DNA of 64,000 nucleotides, taken from Ruminiclostridium cellulolyticum H10. GTDB lineage: Bacteria > Bacillota > Clostridia > Acetivibrionales > DSM-1351. Shown here piece by piece: positions 54,948 to 62,961 of the stretch. The DNA lies in the NCBI RefSeq assembly GCF_000022065.1, contig NC_011898.1:1634001-1698000 (forward strand). Reading direction: 5' to 3'. The stretch's first letter is position 1, and the number at the start of each line of letters is the position of its first letter. The notes under the pieces are model-generated. The model was not told the origin of the DNA. It saw only the letters and a program-made list of their open reading frames with translations, and did no database searches. The translations under genes and the position numbers were made by a program.

Positions 54948-55487
54948 TCATTGGATTTTTTCTTCCCACCAAGTTAATACGATTGTTCCGCTGATGCTTT
55001 GCTGCCCCGGTGATTTCATAAGTATTGAAAACGAGCCTCCGGGTCCTATAATTATTGAGCCGTTGTGTGAGTCGCTTACAAGGGTGGAATTCCGGGCAAC
55101 AATTCTACCAAAAATATTTACGCCCTTCATTAGGGGTTCTGTTAAAAAATCGGCATATTCCATTATGGCTTTTGGCCGTGGAGGTGGAGACATAGCCTGA
55201 TTTGACGGGGTAACTGTAGAGGATACTGTAGCCTTTATTGGCGTGTTCGCATTAAGCCAAATTTCTGCGGTAAAGTTTTGAGATGAAAAGTTCGAAATAG
55301 TAAAAAGGTCAATATATAGATTAACTCCTGAATCATTTGGATTTATTATACCGCCCCATGCATCGTATTTATTACCAAAATTCAGTATGTTGGTTTGACC
55401 GATAAAATATCTTCCCAACATGGAATTCATTGTGGGGCTGGTGATATCTACTACCTCAATGGGTTGTTTTGTTCGTTTTTCGAACAT
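54948..55487 (-). CDS. Strand-rich hypothetical protein, paralogue B (DUF6143-like)
   Basis: Start ATG 55487, with AGGAGG 7 bases upstream; an ATG at 55511 in frame lies before that site. 179 residues. Clear paralogue of the following gene: LGRYFIGQT, WGGIINPNDSGVNLY, TISNFSS, a SPPPRPK Pro-rich stretch and C-terminal SPGQQSISG..LTWWEEK. The pair is 31 bp apart and probably an operon. Function unknown; surface or spore location is inference. Confidence 0.6.
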   Translation of the reverse strand: MFEKRTKQPIEVVDITSPTMNSMLGRYFIGQTNILNFGNKYDAWGGIINPNDSGVNLYIDLFTISNFSSQNFTAEIWLNANTPIKATVSSTVTPSNQAMSPPPRPKAIMEYADFLTEPLMKGVNIFGRIVARNSTLVSDSHNGSIIIGPGGSFSILMKSPGQQSISGTIVLTWWEEKIQ

Positions 55488-55698
55488 ATTATATCCTCCT
55501 AATTGTGACATCTTTATAGGATATGATCTTTAAGGGCATTTTGTTAATTAAAATAATAAGAAAATTAGATTTTATAACTGTTCCAACGGATAGCTCTTGG
55601 TATACCCATTTACTGACCGAAGTTATTCAAGGCTTAAGGCATTTTACAAAGTTCAATAATTGGGAATATTAGGGTTTAAGAGGATATATCATGAATTT

Positions 55699-55728
55699 TT
55701 GCGAAATCACCACGACATATGATATAAT
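55699..55728 (+). promoter_or_regulatory. Promoter of iorA
   Basis: TTGCGA (55699-55704), 18-base spacer, TATAAT (55723-55728). Confidence 0.5.
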
Positions 55729-55776
55729 TTTTCTATTACACTAGTTTTTGAGTCTGTTTGGCTCAGGGGAGGTAAA

Positions 55777-57573
55777 ATGTCTAAGAAACTACTTATGGGT
55801 AACGAGGCTATAGCCCTTGGTGCTATAAGAGCAGGGGTGAATGTAGTAACTGGGTACCCTGGAACCCCTTCTACAGAAGTGCTTGAAACGGTAGCCCGTA
55901 ATAATCCCGGTGATATATATGTTGAATGGTCTGTAAATGAAAAATCAGCCATGGAAGTAGCTGCGGGTGCGGCTTATTCCGGTGCCAGAACTATGGTTAC
56001 AATGAAGCAGGTAGGATTAAATGTTGCTTCAGATCCTCTTATGACTCTGGCATATATTGGAGTAAAGGGCGGCATGGTCGTGTTGGTCGCTGATGACCCG
56101 GGGCCTTTTTCGTCCCAGACTGAGCAAGATACGAGGCATTTTGCAAGATATTCAAATCTTCCTGTACTTGATCCGTCTTCACCGGAAGAAGCATATGAGA
56201 TGATCCAGTATGCATTTGAATTGTCAGAAATGGTAGAGCTTCCTGTATTTTTGAGGCCTACTACAAGGATATGTCATTCCTGTGCAACAATAGACGTAGA
56301 TGAAAAAAGACTTGACCATAAGATTGAGGGGTTCGTGAAAGACTCCAGATGGGTTATATTCCCAAGCCTTGCATATAAAAAACATATTCATATTGAGAAA
56401 CTTCAACATAAGCTCAGCGATATTTTTTCAGGAATCAGGTTCAACAAGGTTGAAGGAAAAGATGGAAAACTTGGTGTTGTGGCGTCAGGAGCTGCATATT
56501 CATATGTTGTAGAGGCACTGGAGAAATTAAATACTAATAATGTAAAGATATTTAAAGTGGGAACTCCTTACCCATTCCCTAAGGAGATGGCATCAGGCTT
56601 CCTTGATGGACTGGAGGAAGTTCTTGTATTTGAAGAGCTTGATCCTGTTGTTGAAGAGGAAATAGCCATGCTTTGTGCCTCAAAACAGCAGAATATCAGG
56701 ATATTAGGTAAAAAAACAGGGCATCTGCCTTTTGCAGGCGAGTATACATTTGAATTGGTTTATGAGGCACTGGCAAAATATCTGAAAATGGAAAAAGAGA
56801 ACATTGAAAAGACTGTATCTCCGGAACTTCCGGTCAGACAGCCTGTTCTTTGTGCAGGATGTCCTCACAGAGCTTCCTTCTATGCTGTCAAAATGGCAAT
56901 GAAAGGTCAAAAGGCTGTATTTACAGGTGATATCGGTTGTTATACTCTGGGAAATGCGAAACCATTGGACATGGTAGATACCTGTCTTTGTATGGGTGCA
57001 GGGGTAACTGTAGCACAGGGAATCAAGAGAGCCCAGCCGGATACCAAGCATATAGCATTTATTGGAGATTCAACGTTTTTCCATACAGGAATGCCGGGCA
57101 TTGTAAATGCGGTATATAACAATACAGATATTACAGTTGTTTTATTGGATAACAGTACCACCGCTATGACAGGCCACCAGCCTCATCCCGGAACGGGAAA
57201 AACAATGATGAACAGCATCTCGGAAAAAATTGATATATTTGGAGTTGTAAAGGCCTGCGGTGTTGGACACATTGAGAAAGGAAATCCCCTTGATTTCAGT
57301 AACGCCGTAGAGGTAATCAAAAAAGCAGTAGAATATAAAGGGCCGTCAGTAGTAATCTTTGAAGCCCCTTGTATAGCACTTTTCAAGCCAACGGTAGAAT
57401 ACAGCATAAAAGCTAACTGTAAGGATTGCAAGAAATGTATTACAGAGATTGGCTGTCCCGCTATTTCCGTAATTGAGGGCAAAGTAAGGATTGAACCGTC
57501 CCTTTGCTATGGCTGCGGGTTATGTACAAATGTATGCCCCTTTGATGCAATCGGAGGTGAGGAAAATGAGTAA
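55777..57573 (+). CDS. iorA: Indolepyruvate ferredoxin oxidoreductase, alpha subunit
   Basis: Oxidises aryl pyruvates (from Trp, Phe, Tyr) to aryl-acetyl-CoA with reduction of ferredoxin. 598 residues: N-terminal pyruvate:ferredoxin-type domain (LLMGNEAIALGAIRAGVNVVTGYPGTPSTE), mid transketolase-like pyrimidine domain, TPP-binding domain near 385-500 (GDIGCYTLG, GDSTFFHTGMPG, DNSTTAMTGHQPHPG), and a C-terminal ferredoxin tail with two 4Fe-4S clusters (CKDCKKC...GCP, CYGCGLCTNVCP). GGGGAGG before ATG. First gene of an iorA-iorB-mgsA-paaK run. Confidence 0.95.
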   Translation: MSKKLLMGNEAIALGAIRAGVNVVTGYPGTPSTEVLETVARNNPGDIYVEWSVNEKSAMEVAAGAAYSGARTMVTMKQVGLNVASDPLMTLAYIGVKGGMVVLVADDPGPFSSQTEQDTRHFARYSNLPVLDPSSPEEAYEMIQYAFELSEMVELPVFLRPTTRICHSCATIDVDEKRLDHKIEGFVKDSRWVIFPSLAYKKHIHIEKLQHKLSDIFSGIRFNKVEGKDGKLGVVASGAAYSYVVEALEKLNTNNVKIFKVGTPYPFPKEMASGFLDGLEEVLVFEELDPVVEEEIAMLCASKQQNIRILGKKTGHLPFAGEYTFELVYEALAKYLKMEKENIEKTVSPELPVRQPVLCAGCPHRASFYAVKMAMKGQKAVFTGDIGCYTLGNAKPLDMVDTCLCMGAGVTVAQGIKRAQPDTKHIAFIGDSTFFHTGMPGIVNAVYNNTDITVVLLDNSTTAMTGHQPHPGTGKTMMNSISEKIDIFGVVKACGVGHIEKGNPLDFSNAVEVIKKAVEYKGPSVVIFEAPCIALFKPTVEYSIKANCKDCKKCITEIGCPAISVIEGKVRIEPSLCYGCGLCTNVCPFDAIGGEENE

Positions 57574-58177
57574 ACAAGGTTTTGATATATTAATATCGGG
57601 AGTCGGAGGGCAGGGAACAGTTCTTGCATCCAGGCTTATAGCTGCGGCGGCTATTAATCAGGGCTGTTTTGCAAGAACTGCCGAGACTATCGGTATGTCC
57701 CAAAGAGGCGGGTGTGTCGTCAGCCATGTACGTATAGACAGCGAAAAATCTGGCTCTATAATTCCATTGGGCGGTGCAGATATGATTATAGCCTTCGAGC
57801 TTGCGGAAGCTGCACGGAGTATTCCGAGACTTTCAAGAAAAGGCTGCTGTATTGTTAATACACAGGTTATAAAGCCTGTATCAGCATCTCTTGGTAGCAC
57901 TAATTATGATATTGATGAAATAAATCAATATATAAAAGACAATTCTGCGGAAGTATATTTTGTAGACGGATATTCCCTGGCTGAAAAAGCTGGTAATGTA
58001 AAAGCAGTAAACGTAGTCTTGCTTGGAGCTGCTACAGCTGTGTCTAAAATGCCGTTTACAAAAGAAATAATGCTTAATACTATTATAGAAAATGTTCCCC
58101 AGAAATTCAGAGAGCTAAATCAGAAAGCATTTGAAATGGGATATGAAGCAGCAAAACAATTAATAAAAAAAGTCTAA
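57566..58177 (+). CDS. iorB: Indolepyruvate ferredoxin oxidoreductase, beta subunit
   Basis: Start ATG 57566 (MSKQGFDILISG), overlapping iorA by 8 bp, with GGAGGTG inside the iorA end; longer in-frame starts lie deep in iorA and lack a ribosome binding site. 203 residues of the pyruvate:ferredoxin oxidoreductase gamma type, with GVGGQGTVLASRLIA and GMSQRGG near 48. Forms the oxidoreductase complex with IorA. Confidence 0.94.
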   Translation: MSKQGFDILISGVGGQGTVLASRLIAAAAINQGCFARTAETIGMSQRGGCVVSHVRIDSEKSGSIIPLGGADMIIAFELAEAARSIPRLSRKGCCIVNTQVIKPVSASLGSTNYDIDEINQYIKDNSAEVYFVDGYSLAEKAGNVKAVNVVLLGAATAVSKMPFTKEIMLNTIIENVPQKFRELNQKAFEMGYEAAKQLIKKV

Positions 58178-58230
58178 AAAACATATAAAATATATCGCAA
58201 ATAAACTTACTATTATAGGGAGATAAGACC

Positions 58231-58692
58231 ATGAGCGGAAATAAACTCGGCAGGCAGAAACACATAGCATTGATAGCACATGACAACAGAAAGGAAGATT
58301 TGATTAATTGGGTCAAAAGCAAGTCAGATATACTTTGCAGACATTTTTTATGCGGAACGGGAACAACGGCAAAAATGATTACTGAAAACACAGGATTGCC
58401 GGTTAAGAAGTTTAAAAGCGGACCTCTTGGAGGTGACCAACAGATAGGTGCATGCATTGCCAATGGTGAAGTGGATTTTATGATATTCTTCTGGGATACG
58501 CTTACTTCACAACCCCATGATCCTGATGTAAAGGCACTGCTAAGAATTGCAGTTTTGTATGATATCCCGGTTGCAATGAATCGGTCAACTGCTGATTTTC
58601 TCCTTACGTCAAGTCTGATGGAGGACGACTATGAAAGGAATGTGGTGGATTACTACAGCCGCATAAGAAAAGAGCACTTTGGAGGTATCTGA
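58231..58692 (+). CDS. mgsA: Methylglyoxal synthase
   Basis: Converts dihydroxyacetone phosphate to methylglyoxal and phosphate, bypassing lower glycolysis. 153 residues. HDNRK near 16, GTGTTAKMI near 49, SGPLGGDQQIGACIANGEVDF near 68-88 (catalytic Asp in GGDQQ) and FFWDTLTSQPHDPDVKALLR near 91-110 are the family signature. Located between iorB and the phenylacetate ligase; a metabolic link with them is not obvious. Confidence 0.95.
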   Translation: MSGNKLGRQKHIALIAHDNRKEDLINWVKSKSDILCRHFLCGTGTTAKMITENTGLPVKKFKSGPLGGDQQIGACIANGEVDFMIFFWDTLTSQPHDPDVKALLRIAVLYDIPVAMNRSTADFLLTSSLMEDDYERNVVDYYSRIRKEHFGGI

Positions 58693-58769
58693 TTTTAATA
58701 AAATCAATAGACAATGTATGCAAAAATTTGTATAATAAAGAAAAAATATAGAGAAGAGATGAGTTTAAG

Positions 58770-60011
58770 ATGAGAATAGATCAGTTTCAACTATTGAAAA
58801 AATTGTTGGAAAACATAAGCCAGAACAGTCCCTTTTACAGGGAAAAATTTCAAAAAAACAGTGTGGATATTGATGATATCAAATCCCTTGAACAGATAAA
58901 AAATCTTCCTTTTACAGTAAAGGAAGAACTTAGAGATGCCTATCCCCTTGGATTACAGGCGGTATCCGATGAACAGGTTGTCAGAATACATTCTTCATCT
59001 GGAACAACGGGCAAACCTGTAATAATACCTTATACTGCTCAGGATGTTGCAGATTGGGCTGAAATGATGTCCAGAAGCTTTAGTATAGCCGGAATTACAT
59101 CCCTTGACAGGGTTCAAATTACACCGGGTTATGGACTCTGGACAGCCGGCATAGGATTTCAGGCAGGTGCCGAAAGACTAGGTGCAATGGCTGTTCCCAT
59201 GGGGCCCGGAAATACAGACAAACAGCTTCAAATGATGGTAGATTTGAAATCAACTGTAATTATCGGAACTTCTTCATATGCACTAGTACTTGCGGAAGAG
59301 GTTGAAAAGAGAGGGTTACGCTCCGATATCCATTTGCGGAAGGGTATTATTGGGTCAGAACGCTGGGGAGAAAAAATGAGACAGCGTATTAAAAATGAGC
59401 TTAACATTGATATCTATGATATCTACGGTCTTACAGAAATTTATGGCCCGGGTATTGCAATTGATTGTCCGAGCCATGACGGAATGCACTATTATGATGA
59501 TTACCTTTATTTTGAAATAATTGACCCTGTAACCGAGGAGGTTCTCCCGGTGGGAGAAGTTGGCGAGTTGGTAATTACTACACTTCGAAAAGAGGGAGCT
59601 CCACTTCTTAGGTACAGAACAAGAGATTTGACCAGAATTATTCCTGGAAAATGTAAGTGTGGTATGGAATATCCACGTATTGACAGAATTATAGGCCGTA
59701 CTGATGATATGGTTAAGGTAAAAGGTGTAAACATCTACCCCGGTCAGATTGATGAGATACTAAAGGATGTTGACGGAGCAAGCAGTGAGTACCAGATTGT
59801 TATTGACCATTTAAATGGAAAAGATGTTATGACTCTGAAGGTCGAATATAATTCCGATGGTGATACTGAACGTGAAGAGATTGAAACCAATATCGTTGAC
59901 TTATTCAAAAAAAGAATTGGAATACATATTATTGCCGAGGCTAGTCGCATTGGCAGCCTTCCGAGAAGTGAAAAGAAGAGCAGGAGAATTATTGACTACA
60001 GACATAATTAA
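58770..60011 (+). CDS. paaK: Phenylacetate-CoA ligase family protein
   Basis: 413 residues of the PaaK type: N-terminal QNSPFYREKFQ, AMP-binding P-loop SSSGTTGKPVIIPYT near 75, YDIYGLTEIYGPGIAIDC near 211, LRYRTRDLT near 277, DRIIGRTDDMVKVKGVNIYPGQI near 297 and a C-terminal domain with RSEKKSRRI. It joins an aryl acid to CoA with ATP. Beside iorAB, it could run in reverse or with transferase chemistry so that the aryl-acetyl-CoA made from aryl pyruvates yields ATP and an aryl acid (inference from context). Confidence 0.9.
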   Translation: MRIDQFQLLKKLLENISQNSPFYREKFQKNSVDIDDIKSLEQIKNLPFTVKEELRDAYPLGLQAVSDEQVVRIHSSSGTTGKPVIIPYTAQDVADWAEMMSRSFSIAGITSLDRVQITPGYGLWTAGIGFQAGAERLGAMAVPMGPGNTDKQLQMMVDLKSTVIIGTSSYALVLAEEVEKRGLRSDIHLRKGIIGSERWGEKMRQRIKNELNIDIYDIYGLTEIYGPGIAIDCPSHDGMHYYDDYLYFEIIDPVTEEVLPVGEVGELVITTLRKEGAPLLRYRTRDLTRIIPGKCKCGMEYPRIDRIIGRTDDMVKVKGVNIYPGQIDEILKDVDGASSEYQIVIDHLNGKDVMTLKVEYNSDGDTEREEIETNIVDLFKKRIGIHIIAEASRIGSLPRSEKKSRRIIDYRHN

Positions 60012-60028
60012 ATTATAAGAAATTGAGA

Positions 60029-60062
60029 GGCAGCTTGCTTTTTAGCAGGTTGTCTTTTTTAT
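60029..60062 (+). terminator. Terminator of the ior-paaK region
   Basis: GGCAGCTTGCT / AGCAGGTTGTC, 11 bp with three G-U pairs, then eight T. Confidence 0.85.
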
Positions 60063-60177
60063 TTATAGGTATCGAAGAATACAAGCCATCTACAAAAAAA
60101 ATTTTCCATGGAAAAATTGTATATATTTGATGATTTTACTAATAATAATAGCAACATCGGTTTTGGGAGGTGAAAAA

Positions 60178-60435
60178 ATGCATCCGGATTCAGAAACATC
60201 TGAATGGGACAAATGGAAATCAAGTCTGGGAAAGGTAGTGAATACGGCAGAGGCAGCAGGCATGTCAGAACGGGCAGTTGACAATATCGCATATAGAGTC
60301 GGTAACGTACTTAATGCTGTTGCTGATCCGAACAATGTACATCAACTTGTTTTAAAGGAACTATGGAAAGTAGGAGATGATGAGGAAAAAAAAACACTAG
60401 CCAATTTGATTGTAAAACTGGTAAAGAGCGATTAG
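60178..60435 (+). CDS. DUF3243 family protein (YmfJ-like)
   Basis: Start ATG 60178 (MHPDSETSEW), with GGGAGG 7 bases upstream; an ATG at 60127 in frame lies before that site. 85 residues: EWDKWKSSLGKVVNTAEAAGMSE, NIAYRVGNVLNAVADPNN, LKELWKVGDDEEKKTLANLIVKLV. This is the DUF3243 pattern of B. subtilis YmfJ, of unknown function. Confidence 0.85.
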   Translation: MHPDSETSEWDKWKSSLGKVVNTAEAAGMSERAVDNIAYRVGNVLNAVADPNNVHQLVLKELWKVGDDEEKKTLANLIVKLVKSD

Positions 60436-60520
60436 TAAGACTATTTTTGCATATGGATTATGATCCTATACTTAAGGATTATATATAAAATAAAAAACAA
60501 AATTCTAGGAGGAAACTTAT

Positions 60521-61114
60521 ATGAAAAAGATTTTTGCATTAGGTATAACATTGGTTTTGGTTTTGAGTATGGCAGCTTGTAACAAGGCAAATACTCCGGG
60601 ACCTTCCACAACATCACCTTCACCGACCCTGAGAACGCCGACTACTACATCACCATCAACAACAACACCTTCACCAACTTTGAAGACACCGACTACTACA
60701 TCGCCAGCTAAATCATCTCCATCACCTTCTAAAAAATCACCATCAGCATCAACGTCTACTCCATCAAAATCAGCTATGGCAGGGAGTTATAAAGATGGAA
60801 CCTATTCTGGAAAAGGTGACCCTTGGGAAAATGGGCAGGAAGAAGCTAGGGTGACTGTTAAAGATGGAAAAATTACCGATGTATCTCTTAAAAGATTAAC
60901 CAAGGATGGTAAATCTGAGGTTGATTACAGCTTGTTTGACGGTAAGGTTCATAATGGAAAACAGTATCCAAATCTAAAAGAATTTAAAGTATCAATGGAA
61001 AAGAAAATGGTTGAAAAGCAAAGTGCTAAGGTAGACACTATAGCAAGTGCAACTACAACAACAAAAAACTGGACAATTGCAGCACAGAGGGCACTTGACC
61101 AGGCTAAGAAATAA
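60521..61114 (+). CDS. FMN-binding domain lipoprotein with Ser/Thr/Pro stalk
   Basis: A 197-residue protein. Lipoprotein signal with lipobox MAACN (Cys near 20), then a Ser/Thr/Pro-rich stalk to about residue 85 with two copies of a 14-residue unit (S/T)PSPTL(R/K)TPTTTSP (residues 32-45 and 49-62), then an FMN_bind domain (about 88-195; YKDGTYSGKGDPWENGQEEARVTV, DGKITDVSLKRL, VDTIASATTTTKNW). Family members that attach FMN covalently use a Thr in a S-G-A-T-like motif; here the motif reads ASATTTT. Predicted extracytoplasmic electron carrier. Confidence 0.8.
   Translation: MKKIFALGITLVLVLSMAACNKANTPGPSTTSPSPTLRTPTTTSPSTTTPSPTLKTPTTTSPAKSSPSPSKKSPSASTSTPSKSAMAGSYKDGTYSGKGDPWENGQEEARVTVKDGKITDVSLKRLTKDGKSEVDYSLFDGKVHNGKQYPNLKEFKVSMEKKMVEKQSAKVDTIASATTTTKNWTIAAQRALDQAKK
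60614..60706 (+). repeat. Coding repeat in the lipoprotein stalk
   Basis: Two copies of a 14-residue Ser/Thr/Pro unit at residues 32-45 and 49-62. The DNA copies are close in sequence and could change copy number. Confidence 0.7.
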
Positions 61115-61121
61115 AGTTAAA

Positions 61122-61163
61122 AAATCCGGGGATATAAACTATATATATTCCCGGATTTTTTAT
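61122..61163 (+). terminator. Terminator of the FMN-binding lipoprotein gene
   Basis: AAATCCGGG / CCCGGATTT (61122-61130 with 61150-61158), then TTTTATT. Confidence 0.9.
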
Positions 61164-61230
61164 TGAATTATTGTATAATTATACATATTGCATCCAAGCA
61201 ATAAAAAGAGTTAAAATAAACACATAAAAC

Positions 61231-61340
61231 TGGCAGAGTAGATTTTTGTGCGTTAAGTGCCGGAAGGACGGGAAGTTGCCTTTCGGACGAAAAACAATAA
61301 TTTTTATTGTTTGCGGTACAAATATCGCATTCCGCTGCCA
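61231..61340 (+). promoter_or_regulatory. Tetrahydrofolate (THF) riboswitch aptamer
   Basis: Closing stem TGGCAG / CTGCCA (61231-61236 with 61335-61340). Conserved THF-family segments are present in order: GAGTAGAT, GCGTTAAGTG, GGACGGGAAGTTG, GACGAA, GCGGT and CGCATTCCGCT. This matches the folate-sensing riboswitch found upstream of folT and folE genes in clostridia and streptococci. It lies directly upstream of folT, whose role as folate transporter fits the ligand. Confidence 0.85.
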
Positions 61341-61352
61341 CTAAAAAGAGAA

Positions 61353-61423
61353 TACCTCTTTTGTGTGGCTTTTACAAATTATCAAGGGACTTTTTATTTT
61401 GTTCCCCCACATTAAAAGGAGGT
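61353..61423 (+). promoter_or_regulatory. Riboswitch expression platform sequestering the folT ribosome binding site
   Basis: TACCTCTTTTGTGTGG (61353-61368) is complementary to CCCACAT and AAAAGGAGGT (61407-61423), which contains the folT ribosome binding site, around a GGGAC/GTTCC inner hairpin. It suggests control at translation start rather than termination. Together with the aptamer and the preceding terminator it fills the 61115-61430 gap. Confidence 0.65.
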
Positions 61424-61430
61424 ATACGTT

Positions 61431-61955
61431 TTGCACAGCAATGTCAAAAAAATTGTTTTGGCAAGTCTTTTTATTGCCATTGAAATTATTGCAACAAGAT
61501 TTTTATCCATTCAGACCCCAATTATCAGAATTTCACTAGATTTTATTCCTGTTGCCTTGTCGGCAATCATACTTGGACCTTACACATCAGGTGTGGCAGC
61601 TGCTATAGCAGATATTTTCGGTATGTTGCTTTTCTCAAAAGGAGTAGCCTACTTCCCAGGCTTCACATTGAGCTCATTTGTATCCGGTTTCTTGTATGGA
61701 ATTATACTTCACAAAAAGAAAATTACTCTTAAAAGATGTTTTTTTGCAGTCGTCACAGTAATGATTATAATTTCCTTGGGGCTTAATACAATCTGGCTGC
61801 TGATTATAACAAATAATGGGGCATTTGCCATTTTAAGTGCTAGAATAGTTAAGGACATGACAATGCTGCCCATACAGACATTTTTAATATATTATGTATG
61901 GCGTGCAATTGAATCTACAGTGAAAAGTACTTCGACATTTTATAAGACTTTTTAA
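61431..61955 (+). CDS. folT: Folate ECF transporter S component FolT
   Basis: TTG start at 61431 with AAAAGGAGGT 7 bases upstream. 174 residues, about six hydrophobic helices; ATRFLSIQTPIIRISLDFIPVALSAIILGP near 23-52 and GMLLFSKGVAYFPGFTLSSFVSGFLYG near 65-91 are the folT-type ECF substrate-binding segments. It captures folate and works with a shared EcfAAT energising module located elsewhere. Control by the THF riboswitch upstream supports the substrate. Confidence 0.92.
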   Translation: MHSNVKKIVLASLFIAIEIIATRFLSIQTPIIRISLDFIPVALSAIILGPYTSGVAAAIADIFGMLLFSKGVAYFPGFTLSSFVSGFLYGIILHKKKITLKRCFFAVVTVMIIISLGLNTIWLLIITNNGAFAILSARIVKDMTMLPIQTFLIYYVWRAIESTVKSTSTFYKTF

Positions 61956-62002
61956 ATATTATTGCGTATTAATTATAAATGATATTTAGGAGTTGAGGAT
62001 TT

Positions 62003-62905
62003 TTGAATAAAAAATTTATTTCATCTATTGCAATTATATCTATAGTGAGTATGCTTTTTTTGACAGCCGGATGCGGTGTGAGAATAAACGGTAAGGATTA
62101 TACAATATTCGAGGCAAATCATCAAGAGGATAAAAAGAATGATACTGTTAGAGAAGAGACAGGAGGAGACATGGAGAGTGAGGTAGCAGAGGGCATTGAT
62201 AAAATAGCTGAGGAAATAGGAGAAGGAGAAGTTCTCAATATTGACAATAGTGCCGGAAACATTACTATTAAAGAGTCTGATGATTCCAAGCTTGTTGTCG
62301 AGATTCAAAAAAAGATAAATGGATTACCTTCTGAACAGATAAAGGATGCATTCCGCAGTATGAACTTATGTTTGGAAAGAGAGGGTAAAGACTTAAATGT
62401 AGTTTTAAAGACAAAAGATGGTAATGATTTTTGGGATTGGAATAAATTGAAATTGGGTTTATTTAAAGGCAGTGTAAATTTTACCGTATTGGTTCCTAAA
62501 GGCATTAAAGAAATAAACACAAACACAGGGGCGGGTAATATTGATATCAAGAGAATCTCTTCACAGATTTCCGCTAGCACCGGAGCTGGAAATATAGATC
62601 TTGACGACATTTCGGCTTACGGAGAAACAGTATTGGAGACGGGTACGGGTAATGTGGATTTTAACGGTGATATTGATAAAGTTACTTCTTTTAAAGCCTC
62701 CACAGGAGTTGGAAATGTAAGTTTAGAAGTGCCGGAAGAAACAAAAATGTCTCTTAATGCAGAAACTGGTCTGGGACATTTATCAGGTTTCTTTATAAGT
62801 TCAGATGACAAAGTCAAAAAGAGCTTCAATGAAGATATAAATGGCGGCGGCCCGGAGGTAAAGCTAACTACGGGTGTTGGAAATACAGAAGTAGATAAAA
62901 GGTAA
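62003..62905 (+). CDS. DUF4097-type lipoprotein with repeated TG-x-GN strands
   Basis: TTG start at 62003 with an AGGAG site about 10 bases upstream. 300 residues: lipobox LTAGCG (Cys near 24); an acidic region; then repeated strand-turn units (NTGAGNIDIK, STGAGNIDLD, ETGTGNVDFN, STGVGNVSLE, ETGLGHLSG, TTGVGNTEVD) typical of the DUF4097 putative adhesin fold, a beta-helix-like solenoid. Extracytoplasmic and of unknown role. Confidence 0.8.
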   Translation: MNKKFISSIAIISIVSMLFLTAGCGVRINGKDYTIFEANHQEDKKNDTVREETGGDMESEVAEGIDKIAEEIGEGEVLNIDNSAGNITIKESDDSKLVVEIQKKINGLPSEQIKDAFRSMNLCLEREGKDLNVVLKTKDGNDFWDWNKLKLGLFKGSVNFTVLVPKGIKEINTNTGAGNIDIKRISSQISASTGAGNIDLDDISAYGETVLETGTGNVDFNGDIDKVTSFKASTGVGNVSLEVPEETKMSLNAETGLGHLSGFFISSDDKVKKSFNEDINGGGPEVKLTTGVGNTEVDKR

Positions 62906-62910
62906 AAAAT

Positions 62911-62947
62911 GCCGTTCATACATACTAAACAGGTATGAACGGCGTTT
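62911..62947. terminator. Bidirectional terminator
   Basis: GCCGTTCATAC / GTATGAACGGC with an 11-base loop and TTTTT on the plus strand; AAAAAAT on the other side gives a T run on the minus strand. Confidence 0.9.
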
Positions 62948-62961
62948 TTATGGGAACATAC

